DNA from: Bacilli bacterium | Lineage (GTDB): Bacteria > Bacillota_I > Bacilli_A > RFN20 > CAG-826 | Assembly (NCBI GenBank): GCA_900767825.1 | Contig: CAAGAN010000037.1 | Location: 14,005 to 78,004, forward strand | Direction of reading: 5' to 3' | Length of the DNA stretch: 64,000 nt | Program-made: the position numbers and the translations under genes | The notes under the pieces: generated by a model | Database searches by the model: none | What the model was told of the DNA's origin: nothing | What the model saw: only the letters and a program-made list of their open reading frames with translations | In this document: in pieces, positions 35,289-43,707 of the stretch | Position numbering within the stretch: position 1 is the stretch's first letter | Layout of the letters: each line of letters starts with the position of its first letter

Positions 35289-37001
35289 TTATTCACCCGC
35301 AATGCGCTTTAAGACGGCATTGGTTTCATCATAAGCTTTCTTGAATTCACCAGAGAAATAAAATCCTTCGGCTTGTTTCAAGGTGGCATCCATTTCGCCT
35401 AGATGCCTTCTATCCCTATTGGCAAATAGAATAGATCCATTGGCCATAAGCATTTGCTGATAATCTTCTTTTGTGGAATTAAACACTGATTCCCCAACTT
35501 GGTTTAATTCGTTTTCTAGTTGATTAATAAGTGCAACATCAATTGGAAGGCTATTCAGTTTTGCATAGATTTGATTAAGCAAGTCATAACATCTATCAAT
35601 ATCAGGCTGATATTTTTTATTTAATGCAGGGATGTCCATCAAACGTAGATAATATTCGGCATCTTTCATCTTTGTATCGAAAGTTGAAACGCTATTGAAG
35701 GCAACTTCAGAATCATTCTTTAAAGATAATAGATATCTATCGAAATCATCTATTGCCTGGCTAGTTGAATTAGATTCATCATTAAGTAAATTCATCTTCT
35801 CCACTAGGATTGTATATGGTTGTTTTGTAACGGAGTGAATAAATGTATCAAGGCTACGTTTGGTGGCACCTGCTTTATTTACTAAAACTTTAATAGCGCC
35901 GATCTTTGCATTTTCTTCTTCTGAAATTACATAGATTTTCTTAACCTCGGGAAGTGAATTGCATAAACGGATATATTTCTTATCTATTGAATTTGCATAG
36001 GAATAAACCTTATCGCAGTCGCTTTCAAACGATACCCGAGCATCTTTTTCCTTTTCAAATGAATTAAAATAATCATCGATTTGGGCAAGCATGCCATCTA
36101 ATCTTTCATTAACCCCATCAAGCTCGAATTTCTGGACAGAATTAGTAAGGATATTTAATTCCCTCCTCATGTCTTCAATATTTCCTTTGACCAACAAGTG
36201 ATGCAAAGGATATCCAGAAGAGAGAAGTTCTTCATATTTATTTTCTAAAGAAGCAAGTTTTTCTGGAATTACGCTTTGTATAGTAACACAAATATTAGGC
36301 ATTTCCTTTATGACATTAGCCAATTCTTTCAAAACTTTTGAAATCTCAGGAAGCCTATTGTTGGCGTCATCATATTGAGCGGATTCAACATAAGATTCAA
36401 AATCTTTAAATCTATCATCCAATTTATTGAATACAGTCTCAAATGAAGAGTCAACAAGAGTCAAATCAGTTTGCTTAACATAATAGTCTTGCTTAATTTT
36501 CCTAAGTTCCTCTTTGAGCATTAAAGATTTTTGACGGCATTCTTCTTCTGGCTTGATAACTACTAGAAGATCGCTATTTAAGGAATTGACTTCATCATCA
36601 TAAGAATCAATTACTTCTTTGGCCTTAGGAAGAGCAGCTTTCAAGGCTTTATAATCACGGTCGCTTAATAAATCCTTAAGATCATTAATCGTGGTTTGTG
36701 CACTTGCATCCCCTTTATCACGTATATCCTTAAACCTTTTATTGAAGGTCATATGGGTATTTACATATAAAAGATTAGTTAATGAAATAATCTCGATACG
36801 CTTAACGTATTGGGAATCCTGTCCGAACAAAAGAGCATGGAGATATTCAAACCTTCTAGATAGTTCCCTGACTTGTTTTTTATAACGTAGCCCAGAGAAG
36901 AAAAGGAAATAAACTAGAATCCCAATTAAGGCAGCTCCGCATATTGAGCCAATTACGATTCCTACGATAGCAGGTGTAGATAAATAAATGTTTGTTTTCA
37001 T
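35289..37001 (-). CDS. ezrA: septation ring formation regulator EzrA
   Basis: A 570-residue protein with one N-terminal membrane helix (about 10-34) and a long cytoplasmic coiled-coil rod of spectrin-like repeats, the EzrA architecture and length. EzrA binds FtsZ, prevents extra Z-rings at the poles and links division with wall synthesis. The conserved ezrA-nifZ-thiI order supports the call. An 18-bp AT palindrome (37000-37017) overlaps the start codon, and no ribosome binding site is visible. Confidence 0.88.
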   Translation of the reverse strand: MKTNIYLSTPAIVGIVIGSICGAALIGILVYFLFFSGLRYKKQVRELSRRFEYLHALLFGQDSQYVKRIEIISLTNLLYVNTHMTFNKRFKDIRDKGDASAQTTINDLKDLLSDRDYKALKAALPKAKEVIDSYDDEVNSLNSDLLVVIKPEEECRQKSLMLKEELRKIKQDYYVKQTDLTLVDSSFETVFNKLDDRFKDFESYVESAQYDDANNRLPEISKVLKELANVIKEMPNICVTIQSVIPEKLASLENKYEELLSSGYPLHHLLVKGNIEDMRRELNILTNSVQKFELDGVNERLDGMLAQIDDYFNSFEKEKDARVSFESDCDKVYSYANSIDKKYIRLCNSLPEVKKIYVISEEENAKIGAIKVLVNKAGATKRSLDTFIHSVTKQPYTILVEKMNLLNDESNSTSQAIDDFDRYLLSLKNDSEVAFNSVSTFDTKMKDAEYYLRLMDIPALNKKYQPDIDRCYDLLNQIYAKLNSLPIDVALINQLENELNQVGESVFNSTKEDYQQMLMANGSILFANRDRRHLGEMDATLKQAEGFYFSGEFKKAYDETNAVLKRIAGE

Positions 37002-37132
37002 ATGATATATATCATATCACTAGGAACGATATTTATTCGAGATGGAAAATTAAAAATTATAGATTTTTACATACAAAATGATTTTTAGATAAAGATGAGT
37101 ATACTTATCTAGGCTAAAAGGAAGTGTTGAAG

Positions 37133-37711
37133 ATGGAACAAGAAAAGCAAATTACATTCCTTACAGATTTCTTTGGGGTAATTGTCGACGAGATGGGACC
37201 TCAGTTTTTTAAGAAGCATTTTGGAGAACAAGGTTCAATTATAAAAGACAGATATTTTAATAAAGTCGATATAGGCGAGATTAGTTTCGATGAAGTATTA
37301 AGAATGATTGCTAAAGACTACGATTATAAATACGAAGATGTTAGAGATGAGTTCTATTCTTACCTTAGATTAAAGCCAAAAACAGTCGAATTGCTAAAAC
37401 AAATAAAAAAGAAGGCAAATGTAGTCTTATGTAGCAATGCTGGAGAGCATTTGGTTGAGGACATTATATCAAAATTCAATCTTTCTCCTATTTTTGATAA
37501 GGTCTTTATTTCCTATAAATATCATATGGCTAAACCGGATTTGAATTTCTTTTTGCTAGCTAAAAATTCTTTCCCAAATTCTAAGACTTATTATATGTTA
37601 GATGACAACATGAAAAACCTAGAAAATTTAGGGAAAATCGATATACGTCCCCTTCATTTTGTCTCTGAAGACCAATTAGAAAAAGATCTAGCAAATTTGA
37701 ATTTGCTTTAA
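37133..37711 (+). CDS. HAD superfamily hydrolase, YihX-like
   Basis: A 192-residue HAD subfamily IA protein. Motif I is DFFGVIVD, where the usual second Asp is replaced, as in the DxxG variant of YihX-like phosphatases; motif II is VVLCSNAG, motif III Lys is in AKPDLNFF and motif IV is YYMLDDN. A longer frame begins at GTG 37124, but that codon lies within the AAAAGGAAG ribosome binding site, so ATG 37133 is chosen. The substrate is unknown, probably a small phosphorylated metabolite. It is a single gene. Confidence 0.8.
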   Translation: MEQEKQITFLTDFFGVIVDEMGPQFFKKHFGEQGSIIKDRYFNKVDIGEISFDEVLRMIAKDYDYKYEDVRDEFYSYLRLKPKTVELLKQIKKKANVVLCSNAGEHLVEDIISKFNLSPIFDKVFISYKYHMAKPDLNFFLLAKNSFPNSKTYYMLDDNMKNLENLGKIDIRPLHFVSEDQLEKDLANLNLL

Positions 37712-37740
37712 TTAAAAAAGTATTTTTCTTTTCAAGAATT

Positions 37741-37783
37741 AATTTTCCCTTTAGAATTTTCTATCCCGAAGGAGGGAAAATTC
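37741..37783 (+). promoter_or_regulatory. hairpin that can hide the ribosome binding site of the M6 protease gene
   Basis: AATTTTCCCT (37741-37750) is perfectly complementary to AGGGAAAATT (37773-37782), which covers the 3' half of the AAGGAGGG site and reaches to 2 nt before the ATG at 37784. Pairing would block translation; heat, a ligand or a protein could open it. Confidence 0.45.
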
Positions 37784-40258
37784 ATGAAAAGAAAAGCAAT
37801 ATTATTATGCCTAAGCCTAGCCACCTTGACTTCCTGTTCTTTTAATCTTGGCTCTAGTTCAGGCAAAACTACTGATTCGAACGGAACAGTAACTACCTCA
37901 GATATCGATAGTGAAGAAAATAAAGTTTTCTCTCTAAAGGATTATTTCTCATTAATTGGAGAAACTCCAATTGCTAATAACGTCATTGAAATTGCTAAAG
38001 AAGGACATAAATTCGATTATTGTTTCAATAATGTTAGTTTTAATTCCGCTACATCTTCTATAAAAGTCGAGAAGAATGGAAGCATATTCAACATTGATGG
38101 CTTTATTGGAATTAGCCAAATAAAGATTTCTTATAAAAGCAACGCCAATACAAAAATCGAACTTACTAGAATTGAGAACAACGAAGAGAAAACTGAAACT
38201 CAAGTCCTTTCTTCAAGCCTAGATTCCTTTAGCGATATCACTCTTTCAGCAGCGTCTAATCCAAGCAAATTGAAGTTAATTGCAAATGATGTTTTATATA
38301 TTAAAACACTAGAAATCGAATACACGGGTCAACTAGATTTATCTAATCACGCTTCAAAAGTAACATTGAATAGATTAAAGGAAGCATATCAAGTTGGCGA
38401 TACTTTTGATGTCGCAAATGGAATAAGTGCAACTGCTACTTTATCAACTTCTTCTTTAATGCTAGTTCATGATGAAACTAGTATTAATGGATATAAATTA
38501 ATTGCTAAAGATGAATCTAATAAAGAAATTGATTTATTCTCACCTTTTGAAAAAGAAGGGACTATTACAATAGAAGCTAAATATAGAAGTCTAACTTCTA
38601 ATCAAATCCAAATCAAAATTAATCCAAAATCAATTGTTTTAGCCACTTCTATATCTTTAACTCCAGCAGAAAAAACAATCTCAGTAGGCCAAGAGTTCAC
38701 TTTAAATGCCACTATTTCTCCAGAAGATACAACTGATAAAACAGTTACATATGTCTCTAAAAATAGCGAAATCGCGACAGTAACTAGTGACGGAGTTGTC
38801 AAAGGAATCAAAGAAGGGAGTACCACTATTGAAGCGACTTGTAATAATGTAAAAGCCACTTCAACTATAACTGTTACCAATAGCAAAGGTTATTACATTG
38901 GCTCAACTAAACACAATGTAAGCGTTATCGATCCTTATTACGCCCCTTCTAAAGGCGACCAAAAGTTACTATTTATACCAATAAGTATCAAGAATGCTAC
39001 ATACACCTGGTCTCAAACATATCTAGATAATATAGAAACAAATATCACTACCATTGCTTCTTATTATGCAAACGCTTCTTTCAACAAGTTAAGCTTAACT
39101 GGTGGAATTGCTGGATCTGTGGGCAAGATGTTTTCTTCTGACTATACCGAATCGGATTTTGATGGAGACACAGGATACGATAGATTAGTCGAAGTCATGA
39201 ATGCGTCCGTCAATTGGGTTGCTTCAAATTTCAAGGACATCAATCTTTCTGATTACGATACAAATAAGGATGGATATCTAGATTCAGTCCATTTTGTATT
39301 CAATGGATATACAAAGCAATGGGGCAACGCTTTATGGCCACATATGTCTACTTTAGACAATAATCCAGGTTCATCCACCCCTACAATTAGATCTTATTCA
39401 GCCACATCGATTGGATTTATTAATGATGCCTATACAACTATCCATGAGCAGGGTCATATCTTCGGACTAGAAGATTATTATGATTATGCCGAAGGATCAA
39501 CTTTCTCCTTGCTAGGTGGAGCGGATATGCAAGATCACAATATGTTTGACTGGAACTCTTTCTCCAAATTAGAGATGGGATGGGTCAATCCTTATGTAAT
39601 AGATGGAACTAGGGATGAAGTTACTTTAAAGATTAATCCTGCTTCTAGTAGCGGAGATTGCATCCTAATCTCACCAAGTTGGAATGGAACTGCTTTTGAT
39701 GAATATATCCTTCTAGAACTATTCACTAAAGTCGGCAATAACACCAAGGACTGGAGCACTTGGACCACCCACTATAACGGCTTAGGAGTAGGTGGAATTA
39801 GGCTCTACCATGTCGATGCAAGATTATGGGGATATAACAGTGCAAATACATTTAATAGCGGTGGTTTCGTTGACGATATTGATTCAAATAAATATAACTA
39901 TCTTCAACTAGCAAATCATAACACTTCAAATAACACTGATTACGCTACAGCTAAACCTAGTGCAATTGCTAATAAGGGTTATCATTTATTGCAACTTATC
40001 CAAGCTTCAAACAGGAATACTTTCGAGACACTTTCAAAATCAAGTTCCACTCCTACAACCCATTTACTTTGTGCAGCAGATTTATTCTATACAGGTCATA
40101 AATTCTCAATTGGAGAATATTCAGGATATACTGATTATGGAGATAAGTTCTTCAAAAACAGGACAGCCTTGAATAACGGAAAGAAGTTCCCATATGTAAT
40201 TAGCTTTGATAAGGTTACTACCACTGAAGCTACTATCACTATCAAAAAGATTGCCTAA
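37784..40258 (+). CDS. lipoprotein with Ig-like domain and M6-type metalloprotease domain
   Basis: An 824-residue secreted lipoprotein. The signal peptide ends in a LTSC lipobox (Cys18), followed by a Ser/Thr/Asn-rich stretch, a beta-rich region (about 40-180), a bacterial Ig-like group 2 domain (about 285-366) and a catalytic domain with the zinc motif HEQGH (554-558) followed by FGLEDYYDYAEG, as in M6 (immune inhibitor A-like) peptidases. The catalytic Glu is retained. The protein should act on the outer face of the membrane, possibly on host or dietary protein (inference). A hairpin over its ribosome binding site may regulate it. Confidence 0.82.
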   Translation: MKRKAILLCLSLATLTSCSFNLGSSSGKTTDSNGTVTTSDIDSEENKVFSLKDYFSLIGETPIANNVIEIAKEGHKFDYCFNNVSFNSATSSIKVEKNGSIFNIDGFIGISQIKISYKSNANTKIELTRIENNEEKTETQVLSSSLDSFSDITLSAASNPSKLKLIANDVLYIKTLEIEYTGQLDLSNHASKVTLNRLKEAYQVGDTFDVANGISATATLSTSSLMLVHDETSINGYKLIAKDESNKEIDLFSPFEKEGTITIEAKYRSLTSNQIQIKINPKSIVLATSISLTPAEKTISVGQEFTLNATISPEDTTDKTVTYVSKNSEIATVTSDGVVKGIKEGSTTIEATCNNVKATSTITVTNSKGYYIGSTKHNVSVIDPYYAPSKGDQKLLFIPISIKNATYTWSQTYLDNIETNITTIASYYANASFNKLSLTGGIAGSVGKMFSSDYTESDFDGDTGYDRLVEVMNASVNWVASNFKDINLSDYDTNKDGYLDSVHFVFNGYTKQWGNALWPHMSTLDNNPGSSTPTIRSYSATSIGFINDAYTTIHEQGHIFGLEDYYDYAEGSTFSLLGGADMQDHNMFDWNSFSKLEMGWVNPYVIDGTRDEVTLKINPASSSGDCILISPSWNGTAFDEYILLELFTKVGNNTKDWSTWTTHYNGLGVGGIRLYHVDARLWGYNSANTFNSGGFVDDIDSNKYNYLQLANHNTSNNTDYATAKPSAIANKGYHLLQLIQASNRNTFETLSKSSSTPTTHLLCAADLFYTGHKFSIGEYSGYTDYGDKFFKNRTALNNGKKFPYVISFDKVTTTEATITIKKIA

Positions 40259-40305
40259 TTAACTGGAAACAAATAACGGTATAACACAATACCCGAAAAT
40301 AGAGT

Positions 40306-40334
40306 TTGACACAGGCTTATATTAATAATATAAT
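40306..40334 (+). promoter_or_regulatory. rpsD promoter
   Basis: A consensus promoter: TTGACA (40306-40311), 17-bp spacer, TATAAT (40329-40334). Confidence 0.85.
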
Positions 40335-40340
40335 CACACT

Positions 40341-40487
40341 CGCGAAAGCAGCAGGTTTTTACTCTTTTGTCTGACGTCGATAAATAAAACAAGTAAGCAA
40401 GGCTACGTTGCTGAAAGGAAACTTCGACACCCGGAAAGATGGAAAAGACTTCCTAACTTGCTAACGCAAAGAAAGGAGACATCAAAT
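40341..40487 (+). ncRNA. probable S4-responsive leader of rpsD
   Basis: About 145 nt of leader separate the promoter from rpsD. Complementary pieces such as AGCAAG (40396-40401) and CTTGCT (40457-40462) suggest a long-range fold close to the ribosome binding site at 40472. In B. subtilis S4 represses its own mRNA through such a leader. The fold was not modelled. Confidence 0.5.
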
Positions 40488-41093
40488 ATGTCAAGATACA
40501 CAGATTCAACGTGGAAAAAATCACGCCATCTCGGTTTTTCAGTTCTCGAAACCGGTGATGAACTCAAGAAGAGACAAACTGGCCCAGGACAACACGGCGC
40601 CGATAGAAAGAGGAAATCCTCTGAATACGGAATCCAACTTTTGGAAAAGCAAAAGCTTCGCACCCTATATGGAGTCAACGAAAGACAATTCCGCCGTTTA
40701 TTCACCCTTGCTTTAAAGGAACCAACAGTCACTGGTTTAGCTTTCTTCAGAATTCTTGAATCCAGGCTTGATAACCTCGTTTATCGTATGGGTTTCGCCC
40801 GTACACGTGCTGGTGCTAGACAATTAGTCAACCATGGACATATCTTAGTCAATGGCAAAAAGTGTGATATCCCATCCGCTTTATGCAATGTTGGCGACGT
40901 TATTTCCCTAAAGGAAACTAGCCCACTAAAATGTGTTAAAGAAGCCATGGACTCCAAGCCAGCCACTGTTCCATATGTAACAGTCGATGCTGAAAAGTTC
41001 CAAGGAACATTCGCTAGACTTCCAGAACGTAACGAATTAGCTCTTGAAATCAACGAATCCGCTATCATCGAATACTATAACAGAAAGTTATAA
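40488..41093 (+). CDS. rpsD: 30S ribosomal protein S4
   Basis: A 201-residue S4. It begins MSRYTDSTWKKSRHLGFSVLETGDEL and contains the S4 RNA-binding domain (about 90-155, RLDNLVYRMGFARTRAGARQLVNHGHILVNG). The frame extends upstream to a TTG at 40458, but the ATG at 40488 has the AAAGGAG site and the family N-terminus. S4 nucleates 30S assembly and is likely autoregulated. It stands alone, as in Bacillus. Confidence 0.96.
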   Translation: MSRYTDSTWKKSRHLGFSVLETGDELKKRQTGPGQHGADRKRKSSEYGIQLLEKQKLRTLYGVNERQFRRLFTLALKEPTVTGLAFFRILESRLDNLVYRMGFARTRAGARQLVNHGHILVNGKKCDIPSALCNVGDVISLKETSPLKCVKEAMDSKPATVPYVTVDAEKFQGTFARLPERNELALEINESAIIEYYNRKL

Positions 41094-41108
41094 TCCATTT
41101 GATGCTAG

Positions 41109-41134
41109 GCCAGGCAGCAATGCCTGGCTTTTTT
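41109..41134 (+). terminator. rpsD terminator
   Basis: Stem GCCAGGCA/TGCCTGGC with GCAA loop followed by six T. Confidence 0.92.
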
Positions 41135-41146
41135 CTTTGCAAAAAT

Positions 41147-41169
41147 AAAAAGCAGGTTGCCCTGCTTTT
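41147..41169 (-). terminator. tyrS terminator
   Basis: On the minus strand AAAAGCAGG/CCTGCTTTT with a GCAA loop, then T-rich DNA. The symmetric flanks could also make it work for rpsD read-through. Confidence 0.85.
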
Positions 41170-41185
41170 AAAGATTCCTAACTTA

Positions 41186-42436
41186 TTAGAATTCACCTAA
41201 GGCGTAATTCTTCTTTCCTCTTTTAACTACTAGATATCTATTAAATAAGGCAAGAGAAGAATTAATCATTTCGTTTGGATCAGTATGCTTAATCCCGTTA
41301 ATTGAAACTGAATTACCAGTAATGAAGGTTCTAGCTTCGCGTTTAGAAGTTGCTAACCCCAAATTAATTATTAGGTCTTCTAATTTCATTTCGCCTTCAA
41401 CATGTTTCTTGAATTCGCCGAATAGTTCGATAATCTCGTTTTCTTTTAAGGAAGCAACATCCCCAGAGAATAAAGCTTCGCTCATCTTTATAGCCTCTAA
41501 AGCAGCTTCTTCCCCGTGTATATCCTTAGTTACTTCATATGCAACTTTCTTTTGTCCAATTCTAGCGCCTGGAGAAGCAAAATGTTCGGCAGCAACCTTT
41601 TCGATTTCATCCTTGCTTAAAAAGGAGAATATCTTAAGGAACCTAATCGCATCTTCATCAGTTACATTCATGAAATATTGATATAAGGCATATGGAGAAG
41701 TTAGGTTTCTATCTAGGAAAAGGGCACCCTTTTCTGATTTGCCGAACTTCTTGCCATCACTCCTTAAAATCAAATGGGCAGTCATGACTTCAGCAGCCTC
41801 GTTTTCCCCATCGATTTTTCTAATTAATTCTAGTCCAGAAGTCAAATTGCCCCACTGGTCATTCCCACCCAATTGGATATTGACACCATATTTATGATGG
41901 AGGAAATAGAAATCGATTGATTGAAGTATTTGGTAAGAGAATTCAGTAAAAGAAATACCGGCTTCTAATCTAGATTTGACGATTTCTTTCGATAACATGT
42001 AGTTAATGGAGAAGAATTTGCCATAATCGCGAAGGAAATCGATTACACTCATATGCCCTAACCAATCATAATTAGAGACAACCATGCCTTTGTCTTCGTT
42101 AGTCAAGTCGATATATCTTTCTAGTTGGTTCTTAATCGATTCGGTATTGGCTTTTAATGTTTCTTCGTTTTGGAGATTTCTTTCCTTACTTTTTCCAGAA
42201 GGATCTCCAATCATGCCGGTCGCACCTCCAACCAGGGCAATGACTTTATGTCCATATAATTGGAATCTCTTTAATAAAGAAATCATGACATAATTGCCAA
42301 GGTGCATTGAGGAAGCACTAGGATCAAAGCCACAATAAAGAGTTTGCTTGCTCTCTAGCATTTCCCTAAGTTTTGCTTCATCGCTATATTGTTGGATGAG
42401 GCCTCTATAAATTAAATCATCAATAATGTTTTCCAT
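41186..42436 (-). CDS. tyrS: tyrosine-tRNA ligase
   Basis: A 416-residue class I synthetase with FDPSASSMHLGNYV (HIGH-like, about 40-53), the tyrosine pocket with QLGGNDQWGN, the KFGKSEKGALF motif (KMSKS-like) and a C-terminal S4 domain (about 350-415). An in-frame ATG 6 nt upstream would lie one base from the -10 box, so MENIIDD is taken as the start. There is no T-box and no ribosome binding site; the promoter predicts a leaderless mRNA. Confidence 0.95.
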   Translation of the reverse strand: MENIIDDLIYRGLIQQYSDEAKLREMLESKQTLYCGFDPSASSMHLGNYVMISLLKRFQLYGHKVIALVGGATGMIGDPSGKSKERNLQNEETLKANTESIKNQLERYIDLTNEDKGMVVSNYDWLGHMSVIDFLRDYGKFFSINYMLSKEIVKSRLEAGISFTEFSYQILQSIDFYFLHHKYGVNIQLGGNDQWGNLTSGLELIRKIDGENEAAEVMTAHLILRSDGKKFGKSEKGALFLDRNLTSPYALYQYFMNVTDEDAIRFLKIFSFLSKDEIEKVAAEHFASPGARIGQKKVAYEVTKDIHGEEAALEAIKMSEALFSGDVASLKENEIIELFGEFKKHVEGEMKLEDLIINLGLATSKREARTFITGNSVSINGIKHTDPNEMINSSLALFNRYLVVKRGKKNYALGEF

Positions 42437-42443
42437 GGGCATT

Positions 42444-42472
42444 ATTCTATCTCAATAAAGATACAAAGCCAA
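42444..42472 (-). promoter_or_regulatory. tyrS promoter, probable leaderless
   Basis: TTGGCT (42467-42472), 17-bp spacer and TAGAAT (42444-42449) on the minus strand; only 7 nt separate the -10 from the ATG at 42436. Confidence 0.6.
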
Positions 42473-42530
42473 ACAAATAAAGCCCATTTTAGACAGAAAA
42501 AACTATAGCAAATGGACACCAAAAGGGTAT

Positions 42531-42559
42531 TTTACTCTTTCCTATAAATATATTATAAT
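42531..42559 (+). promoter_or_regulatory. promoter of the first CNNM/CorC-type gene, nearly leaderless
   Basis: TTTACT (42531-42536), 17-bp spacer and TATAAT (42554-42559). The ATG at 42571 follows after 11 nt, so the leader is about 5 nt, and no ribosome binding site exists. Confidence 0.6.
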
Positions 42560-42570
42560 TAACTCTCGAT

Positions 42571-43707
42571 ATGGAAGTTCCTTTATCTACTTGTATTGAT
42601 CCCTTACTGTTAGAATCTAATCCAATTACCGTATATGGTATGCCGATGTGGGTAGCCTGGCTACTCATAGCAATAATGTTAATTATATCTGGCTTATTCA
42701 GTGCTTCAGAGAATGCTTTTTCTAATTGCAATAAATATCATTTTAAAGTCGAAGCCAATAAAGGAAACATCACTTCCAAGATAATTGTTAGGTTAACCGA
42801 AAAATTTGAGGATACCTTAGTAACAGTCCTAGTAGGAAATAATATAGTCCAGACTTTGATGTCATCTATTTCTGCCGTTATTTTCTATAACATCTGCAAG
42901 GCTAATGGGATAAGCGGTTCTTTAGAAGCCATATTCTCTGCCGGAGTCATGGGTGCTTTGGTATATATAGTTTCTGATACTTGCCCAAAGATATTATCAA
43001 AAGCCATTCCAAACAGGATGGCGGTTATTCTAGCATGGCCTGATTTTATCGTCGGCATATTGCTTTTCCCCATCATATTTATATTTAGATATGTCTTAAA
43101 AGCAGTACACAAGATATTTAAAATCAAAGATGAAAATGTCCTATCTAAAGAAGATTTCATTGAAAAGGCCGATGAAGCAAAGCTAGAAGATGAACCTAGC
43201 GAAGAAAATGAGAATAATGAGGAATTATTCGAAGAAGACGAGATGAAACTTCTTTCAAAAGCCTTTACTTTCGATTCGATTAAGATTGAGCAAGTAATGA
43301 CTAAAAAAGAAAACATCATTGCCTTAAAGGAAGAAGATTTGGTTGTAGACAAAGTCAACGATTTCATCATGAATTCAACTTTATCTAGATTCCCGGTCAT
43401 CAATGACGAAGGTGAATATGTTGCCATATTAAGTCTAAACCTATATTTTGAGGAATATTCAAAAGACCCCCATCTAGATATTAGATCAATATTAATCCAG
43501 CCAGTCTATGTTGATATCGATGAAACTCTAGGTGATGCTTTTGAGATATTAAACAAGGAACATTCTCACTTAGCCTTAGTAAAGAATAAGGATAACCAAG
43601 TAGTTGGGCTTGTCACCATGGATGATATTTTAGCAGAGCTAGTTGGCAAACTAGATACATCCTCAACTCCAATAAGAAGGAAAAAGAAAGGAGAGAAAGT
43701 ATGTTAA
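42571..43707 (+). CDS. CNNM/CorC-type ion transport protein, short form
   Basis: A 378-residue protein with a DUF21/CNNM membrane domain (about 25-190, including LIISGLFSASENAFSNCNK) and a CBS pair (about 235-365, ending TMDDILAELVG). The C-terminal CorC_HlyC domain of full-length members is missing; the chain ends just after the second CBS domain in a basic stretch. The family includes the Mg2+ exporter MpfA. It overlaps a second, complete member by 7 bp, so the two could form a heterodimer (inference). Confidence 0.85.
   Translation: MEVPLSTCIDPLLLESNPITVYGMPMWVAWLLIAIMLIISGLFSASENAFSNCNKYHFKVEANKGNITSKIIVRLTEKFEDTLVTVLVGNNIVQTLMSSISAVIFYNICKANGISGSLEAIFSAGVMGALVYIVSDTCPKILSKAIPNRMAVILAWPDFIVGILLFPIIFIFRYVLKAVHKIFKIKDENVLSKEDFIEKADEAKLEDEPSEENENNEELFEEDEMKLLSKAFTFDSIKIEQVMTKKENIIALKEEDLVVDKVNDFIMNSTLSRFPVINDEGEYVAILSLNLYFEEYSKDPHLDIRSILIQPVYVDIDETLGDAFEILNKEHSHLALVKNKDNQVVGLVTMDDILAELVGKLDTSSTPIRRKKKGEKVC

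Noticed and set aside
37124..37132. GTG/TTG start for the HAD gene
   Set aside because: These codons lie in or directly next to the AAGGAAG ribosome binding site; ATG 37133 has normal spacing.
40403..40732. 109-codon minus-strand frame over the rpsD start
   Set aside because: Opposite a certain ribosomal protein gene, its promoter leader and its ribosome binding site.
42885..43427. 180-codon minus-strand frame opposite the first CNNM/CorC-type gene
   Set aside because: Composition is a mirror of the membrane protein codons and lacks a ribosome binding site.
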